NCBI GenBank assembly: GCA_902478545.1
Contig: CABSLA010000018.1
Location: 1-8,420 of the forward strand
Length of the DNA: 8,420 nucleotides
Reading direction: 5' to 3'
Origin: an uncultured Collinsella sp.
GTDB taxonomy: Bacteria > Actinomycetota > Coriobacteriia > Coriobacteriales > Coriobacteriaceae
In this document: piece by piece, positions 5,494-8,420 of the stretch
How positions within the stretch are numbered: the first letter of the stretch is position 1
Layout: each line of letters begins with the position of its first letter
Position numbers and translations under genes: made by a program
Notes under the pieces: generated by a model
What the model saw: only the letters and a program-made list of their open reading frames with translations
Database searches by the model: none
Told to the model about the DNA's origin: nothing

Positions 5494-5520
5494 AAAAAAT
5501 GGCGAGGTACGTTCCTCGCC
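5494..5520 (-). terminator. Intrinsic terminator of the RelB-like remnant
   Basis: A perfect 7-bp stem GGCGAGG/CCTCGCC (5501-5507 with 5514-5520) has a 6-base loop, followed on the minus strand by A and six T. It lies 46 bases after the stop codon of the small minus-strand ORF. A diverged copy occurs at 7496-7521. Confidence 0.75.
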
Positions 5521-5566
5521 GATCTGGAACTTACGAGGCAATCGCCCTTTCGGTGGTTGAATCCTC

Positions 5567-5755
5567 TCACATTTCAGGGGCTTTTAGAGCTGCATCGATA
5601 AGATCGGCGCCGTTGACGAAGCGACCGGACTCCCCCGTCGCTAAAAACGCATCAGCTTCGCGAATGGCCTGGAGGGTTACCGGGTTGGGCTCTTTGGAAG
5701 GGAAAGGCCGCGGGCCGGTATTTGCAAACTCCTCGTCCTGCTTACAGCGCTTCAT
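5567..5755 (-). pseudogene. RelB/DinJ-like antitoxin C-terminal fragment or small antitoxin
   Basis: The 62-residue frame starts at the ATG at 5755, with GAGG nine bases upstream. From residue 18, PFPSKEPNPVTLQAIREADA and then GRFVNGADLIDAALKAPEM resemble the C-terminal half of RelB/DinJ antitoxins, the part that wraps the toxin (proline, PN, T, AI.EAD, F.N.ADL...AL). The N-terminal ribbon-helix-helix DNA-binding part that a full antitoxin would have is missing, and the first 16 residues are unfamiliar. The start overlaps the end of another minus-strand frame (ATGAAGCGCTGTAA). No RelE-type toxin gene follows; a terminator comes 46 bases later. I read it as a truncated antitoxin, but a short functional antitoxin lacking its toxin is possible. 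Confidence 0.5.
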
Positions 5756-5906
5756 AGACACGCACCTCATCTTGCTCGATGCTTTTGCGGAAGGCCGGGC
5801 GCATGTGCTCTTGTGGGTTGGTGAAAGTCGGTAATCCACCCGGCAGCACGACAAACATGTAGGAGCCGCTGCAGCAGCTGGCGGAGGGCGCCGTGAACGA
5901 GCCCAT
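5742..5906 (-). pseudogene. Unassigned ORF overlapping the antitoxin remnant, possibly decayed
   Basis: A 54-codon minus-strand frame (MGSFTAPSASCCSG to DEVRVYEAL) ends inside the start of the RelB-like frame. I do not recognise it and it has no clear ribosome binding site. Immediately upstream, at about 5880-5980, a second minus-strand frame reads protein-like (AAEFVYLRDNGLVHGALRQLLQ) and then stops, which could mean a frameshifted gene. The evidence is weak; the region may be noncoding. Confidence 0.25.
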
Positions 5907-6157
5907 TGTCGCGAAGATAGACGAACTCTGCAGCGCATCCGGCAACAGCAGCAATGACCGCCGGGAAAACGCTTGACCTGCGTGCGGATCTTGACGTTCA
6001 GGGGCCTCGTGCGCGCAACGGCGCCTGGCGACTACCCATCCAGTCGGCGCATATAAGACAGCACAAAAGAAAGGCCCGAACATGTCGGGCCTTTCCAGGT
6101 GTCACCCGAAGGCTTCCACCGCAATTGATTGAAGCATATACCCCGAATGCTTTGCCG
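5756..6157. other. Region between the antitoxin remnant and the Abi gene
   Basis: Apart from the uncertain frame at 5742-5906 and the terminator at 6066-6095 I find no supported feature. Several overlapping frames exist because of high GC, and none has a good ribosome binding site. Confidence 0.5.
6066..6095 (-). terminator. Intrinsic terminator of the Abi gene
   Basis: A perfect 11-bp stem (6069-6079 with 6085-6095) with a 5-base loop lies about 60 bases after the Abi stop codon. On the minus strand the stem ends in TTTC and continues TTTT. The stem's own A/T ends could also stop plus-strand transcription. Confidence 0.8.
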
Positions 6158-7129
6158 TCAAGACTGCGCCACGAATCGCAAAACCAGCTTGAGCTTGCCT
6201 GCGGTCTCCGTCCGAACGAACTTGCCGTAAATCCCGGGCGGCAGCTCTTTTTTATACCTCGTTAGAATCGCTTCGTAGCCGGAAACAAGCGTCTTTCTCT
6301 CGGTTTTGGAAAACCCAAAGAGGCCAAGGAGATATGCGATCAAGACAATGTAATCTGTAATATCGGAGAAGTTAATGGACTTGACGCCCGTCTCGCTCTT
6401 TAGGAGCTTGCCGATACGACTTGACGCTCCGCCGGACTTGAAGCGCACGTCTAGGACTATAGCGTTATGAGCGATGGCGTTCCTCAAGTCTTTAAGCAGA
6501 AATACGATAGCTAGAAGAAGGGCTTCCGAATCGTAGCTCGTAGGCATGCCGAGGTCGCGGACGATCGCAGCCTTAATAGGGCGATCGAGGCACGCGTAAA
6601 AGTTGCCGAATTCCCCTAATGTCATAGCCTCGAAAATGGCCCATATCGGAATCGCCCTCCCCTGATCTCGGAAATGCCTAAAATACGGCCTTCTTTCCTG
6701 CTCGCGAGAAATAAGTCCGTCGATTGTCTGCCTTAGCCTAAGCCTGTTCGCCCAGGATTTCTTATAGCTCGAAGAGCCGGGGGCGTAACCCCTATATGCA
6801 GTAAGGCACGTCTTAAAAATTTCGTCGAAGTCTTCACTTGACGCATGACTGAGCACCGCTTCGAGGGTGTAGTTTTTCAGCGCAGTCTCTATTGCCATGA
6901 CATGGGGATATAGGAGCGTTTTAATCTGAGTGTCCATTGCGTAAAGCGCGGCGACTTGGGCAAAGTCGTCAATCGGCAGCCTGCTCGTGGCTTCGCCCGC
7001 AAACCTCAGCCCTTTGTAACCGTGATAGTACCCGATATTCCTAAGCTTTCGCTTTTGGTTCGAGCCGGCGATGGAGACTCCCTGCTCGCGGAGGTGCTTC
7101 ATAAGGGCGTTGACCGATTTAGGGGACAA
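6158..7129 (-). CDS. Abi family protein (Abi_2, AbiD/AbiF-like) abortive-infection factor
   Basis: The 323-residue protein matches the Abi_2 family. It begins SPKSVNALMKHLREQGVSI and then GSNQKRKLRNIGYYHGYKG (22-40), the typical N-terminus; PIWAIFEAMTLGEFGNFY (161-178) is the family core; and LRNAIAHNA has R216-x4-H221, the HEPN ribonuclease motif. Family members in Lactococcus stop phage growth by killing or stalling the infected cell, probably through RNA cleavage. The start is a TTG at 7127-7129: AGGAGG lies seven bases upstream and an in-frame TAG excludes an earlier start. Length is close to the family norm of about 300 and no residue seems lost. It is monocistronic, with an extended -10 promoter at 7165-7173 and a strong terminator. 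Its AT-richer base use suggests transfer. Confidence 0.9.
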   Translation of the reverse strand: MSPKSVNALMKHLREQGVSIAGSNQKRKLRNIGYYHGYKGLRFAGEATSRLPIDDFAQVAALYAMDTQIKTLLYPHVMAIETALKNYTLEAVLSHASSEDFDEIFKTCLTAYRGYAPGSSSYKKSWANRLRLRQTIDGLISREQERRPYFRHFRDQGRAIPIWAIFEAMTLGEFGNFYACLDRPIKAAIVRDLGMPTSYDSEALLLAIVFLLKDLRNAIAHNAIVLDVRFKSGGASSRIGKLLKSETGVKSINFSDITDYIVLIAYLLGLFGFSKTERKTLVSGYEAILTRYKKELPPGIYGKFVRTETAGKLKLVLRFVAQS

Positions 7130-7136
7130 GGGGAGA

Positions 7137-7142
7137 CCTCCT
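7137..7142 (-). promoter_or_regulatory. Ribosome binding site that fixes the TTG start of the Abi gene
   Basis: AGGAGG on the minus strand, seven bases before the TTG at 7129. No ATG in frame is placed as well; the first internal ATG is ten codons in and would remove conserved residues. Confidence 0.8.
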
Positions 7143-7164
7143 GTCTAAATAAATTCCGAACAAA

Positions 7165-7173
7165 ATTGTATCA
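7165..7173 (-). promoter_or_regulatory. Extended -10 promoter of the Abi gene
   Basis: The minus strand reads TGATACAAT: a TGN extension plus TACAAT, five of six matches to the -10 consensus. There is no good -35 box, which is acceptable for an extended -10 promoter. The predicted start near 7158 gives a leader of roughly 28 bases containing the AGGAGG site. Confidence 0.55.
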
Positions 7174-7284
7174 TCAGAGAACGAATCTGCATGAATTGCG
7201 TACCGACTGTTAGCGCGAGGGGCGTTCTGCCGTCGGGATGGAATCAGAATCGCCCGTTTGCCGCTGACGTTTCCGCGGAATTGA

Positions 7285-7377
7285 TTGACAGCTGGTTCTG
7301 ATTTTCCACAATGGTTGAAGGCAAAAACCTACTGGTTTGTAAGGCGGGGGCGCGAAAGCGGTTCCGCCTAGTTTTTT
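7285..7377 (+). ncRNA. Candidate short RNA with its own promoter and terminator
   Basis: TTGACA (7285-7290) and CACAAT (7307-7312) are 16 bases apart, a promoter with a consensus -35 box. A hairpin AAACC-TACT-GGTTT (7325-7338) follows, then an intrinsic terminator: stem AGGCGG/CCGCCT (7342-7347 with 7364-7369) with an inner CGC-GAAA-GCG stem and a run of six T. The transcript would be about 60 bases. A 57-codon frame beginning at 7311 overlaps it but has no ribosome binding site and crosses the terminator. Alternatively this is the end of a lost plus-strand gene. Confidence 0.4.
7342..7377 (+). terminator. Intrinsic terminator on the plus strand
   Basis: The 6-bp outer stem and 3-bp inner stem with a GAAA loop are followed by AG and TTTTTT (7372-7377). 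On the minus strand no T-run follows, so the direction is plus. No plus-strand gene precedes it, only the candidate short RNA. Confidence 0.7.
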
Positions 7378-7424
7378 ATCTAGGTAATAATATTGGGATT
7401 ACCGTGCTTGCGTATCTGCAGAGA

Positions 7425-7486
7425 ATTCTTCGGTCAGCGCGCTCATTATCCATCGCCGCTGCGATAAGATCGGCCACATTGTAAAG
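7425..7486 (-). pseudogene. Second RelB/DinJ-like antitoxin fragment
   Basis: The minus strand encodes LYNVADLIAAAMDNERADR, which lines up with FVNGADLIDAALK of the fragment at 5567-5755; the DNA shares GCCGATCTTATCG. Only about 20 residues of the antitoxin C-terminus are present, directly after a terminator copy instead of after the rest of a gene. It is best read as debris from a lost toxin-antitoxin pair. Confidence 0.35.
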
Positions 7487-7495
7487 CTGACATAT

Positions 7496-7527
7496 AAAAA
7501 TGGCGAGGTACGTACTTCGCCAATCTG
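7496..7527 (-). repeat. Second, diverged copy of the terminator repeat
   Basis: The minus strand reads CAGATTGGCGAAGTACGTAC followed by CTCGCCATTTTT, nearly identical to 5494-5526. One stem pair is broken by an A-C mismatch, so termination is probably weaker. In this copy the antitoxin-like fragment lies downstream of the terminator, whereas at 5567-5755 it lies upstream. Confidence 0.65.
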
Positions 7528-7605
7528 ACGCCTGCAGGATATATGTCCCTTCGGCATGCATGCAATCACATACCTCGATACGATTAACAAGAATGTTCAA
7601 ATAGC

Positions 7606-7757
7606 TTAAATAAATAGACCTCCCTCGATTCTCATTTTCATTGCAACGGGCTCCCCCGCCGCGCCAGCAGCTCCTTCGGACTCGATCACCACATGCGCGG
7701 CAACAGTCCCGTTAGCATCCACCACGCTGGCAGCGCCTAAGGCACAGCAAGCAGGCG
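7606..7757 (-). pseudogene. Decayed fragment of the LPXTG surface-protein gene
   Basis: Minus-strand translation gives APACCALGAASVVDANGTVA then AHVVIESEGAAGAAGEP, aligning with TPAGGTFGASGVVDASGAVA and PHVVIEPDVTTPPAGET in the neighbouring surface protein. The fragment is preceded by an in-frame TAG and ends at a TAA (7606-7608) with no threonine-rich stalk and no sorting signal. It is a partial tandem duplicate or a remnant of a paralogue. The DNA match is evident too, for example ATCACCACATGCG on the plus strand at both places. Confidence 0.65.
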
Positions 7758-7875
7758 CATATGGCTAGTACGTCAGATGTTGCAAGCGCGAAAGCAGCAA
7801 CGCTCCCTATCCAGAAGCGTTGTCCTCATAGCTTCAGCAGAGTTCTTGTATTGCAGTCAGGTGCGTCGCACCGCC

Positions 7876-8420
7876 TCAGGAGCGATATGCGGCGGCCAGA
7901 AGCGCTGCTCCCAACAATAAAAGCGCCACGGAGGCGGCGATCCAATTGTTGTCGCCGGTCTTGGGGAGAGACGTGGAAGCCACGGTTGCGGCCTTGGGCT
8001 TTGAGGCCTTGGTGACCGTGGTCTTGGTTACTGTCGTTGTTGTCTTGGTTGCCGCGGCAGCGGGCTTCGGCGCGGGATTTGCCGTGGGCCCCGTGGTGGG
8101 CTCTCCGGCAGCGGGGTTAACATCGGCGGGAGACTTGTCCGTGTTATCACCCGGTACCTCGCCCCCATCGGTCTCCCCCGCCGGCGGCGTGGTCACATCG
8201 GGCTCAATCACCACATGCGGTGCCACCGCACCGGAGGCATCCACCACGCCGCTAGCACCAAAGGTCCCGCCAGCAGGCGTCACAAACCGTGCGGACACAA
8301 GCGACCCGCCCGTGCACGCAACACCGCCGTCGGCACCGGCCGCATCAAGCCACGAGGCGTCGACAGAAAACCGACAGCCGGCCGCGCCATCGCCAAGGCC
8401 CGCATCTTGCAGATACACGC
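7876..8420 (-). CDS. C-terminal part of an LPXTG cell-wall-anchored surface protein (runs off the right edge)
   Basis: The frame is open to the window edge, so the N-terminus and signal peptide lie outside; about 180 residues are visible. In order they are: a folded-looking part (1-75), a P/G/D/T-rich linker (75-120), a threonine- and lysine-rich stalk (122-148, TKTTTTVTKTTVTKASKPK) and a sorting signal. The signal has LPKTG (151-155), a hydrophobic segment WIAASVALLLLGAALLAAAY and a very short tail, RS. Sortase would cleave between T and G and join the protein to peptidoglycan. The usual cluster of basic residues is reduced to one R, so the last residues may have been lost; the stop TGA is at 7876-7878. 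Such proteins serve in adhesion or pilus-type structures, but the binding domain is not visible. High GC fits the host. Confidence 0.85.
   Translation of the reverse strand, partial: VYLQDAGLGDGAAGCRFSVDASWLDAAGADGGVACTGGSLVSARFVTPAGGTFGASGVVDASGAVAPHVVIEPDVTTPPAGETDGGEVPGDNTDKSPADVNPAAGEPTTGPTANPAPKPAAAATKTTTTVTKTTVTKASKPKAATVASTSLPKTGDNNWIAASVALLLLGAALLAAAYRS

Larger units (their letters stand above)
5129..5566. other. Region without a convincing gene between the DUF3990 operator and the antitoxin remnant
   Basis: Apart from the repeat array and its terminator (5187-5330) and the terminator at 5494-5520, I see nothing. Minus-strand frames of 70 and 94 codons cross the repeats and lack ribosome binding sites; they read the same repeat in two different frames, which suggests they are not genes. 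Positions 5343-5490 are featureless. Confidence 0.6.
7130..7605. other. Region between the Abi gene and the surface-protein remnant
   Basis: There is no convincing intact gene. It contains the Abi promoter, a candidate plus-strand small RNA (7285-7377), a RelB-like fragment (7425-7486) and a second copy of the terminator repeat (7496-7521). A 74-codon minus-strand frame (7376-7600) has no ribosome binding site and runs through the terminator repeat, so I do not call it a gene. Confidence 0.5.

Noticed and set aside
7311..7484. A 57-codon plus-strand ORF starting at 7311
   Set aside because: No ribosome binding site; the start lies inside the -10 box and the frame crosses a strong terminator.
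7376..7600. A 74-codon minus-strand gene
   Set aside because: No ribosome binding site, and it reads straight through the terminator copy into the antitoxin fragment, so it joins unrelated debris.
7860..7872. Palindrome GGTGCGTCGCACC as terminator of the surface-protein gene
   Set aside because: No T-run follows on the minus strand and the stem is short, so termination is not supported.

Overview
This window most resembles an accessory stretch of a GC-rich actinobacterial chromosome, probably of a Collinsella-like member of the Coriobacteriia. I infer this from tRNA genes that encode CCA, strong AGGAGG-type ribosome binding sites, GC-rich genes mixed with AT-richer acquired ones, an LPKTG sortase-anchored surface protein and the protein families present. 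No rRNA or core-metabolism gene is present to fix the taxonomy, so treat this as an inference.

Layout: every recognisable gene lies on the minus strand. Positions 1-24 are the 5' end of a tRNA gene, probably tRNA-Ala, with a clear promoter at 37-65. Positions 66-491 hold no gene but are very rich in secondary structure: a 24-bp GC palindrome, a GC hairpin, and a perfect 34-bp inverted repeat enclosing a 101-bp segment with a terminator. Next is a 361-residue protein with a PD-(D/E)XK nuclease-like C-terminus (492-1577). A tRNA-Val(CAC) gene with its terminator and promoter follows (1921-2093), next to a triple 12-bp repeat that suggests an old integration site.

The centre (2182-5063) is a compact five-gene cluster. 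In transcription order it encodes a DUF3990 ADP-ribosyltransferase-like toxin, its XRE-type HTH partner, a 61-residue putative antitoxin, a Doc/Fic-family toxin and a DUF3825 protein. Two toxin-antitoxin pairs thus share one transcription unit. A perfect 22-bp inverted repeat (5076-5128), with a dyad inside each arm, lies just before the first ribosome binding site and is the likely operator. Just upstream on the same strand, two 52-bp hairpin repeats end in an intrinsic terminator (5187-5326): a candidate structured small RNA.

From 5494 to 7608 there is a small RelB/DinJ-like antitoxin fragment with a terminator, an unassigned and probably decayed stretch, an Abi_2-type (AbiD/AbiF) abortive-infection gene with a HEPN Rx4H motif and a TTG start (6158-7129), a candidate plus-strand small RNA (7285-7377), a second antitoxin fragment and a second copy of the terminator repeat. 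The right end holds a decayed fragment (7606-7757) of the LPXTG surface-protein gene, whose intact C-terminus (7876-8420) runs off the window. Overall this is a defence and toxin-antitoxin island between tRNA genes and a surface-protein gene, with several layers of gene debris.
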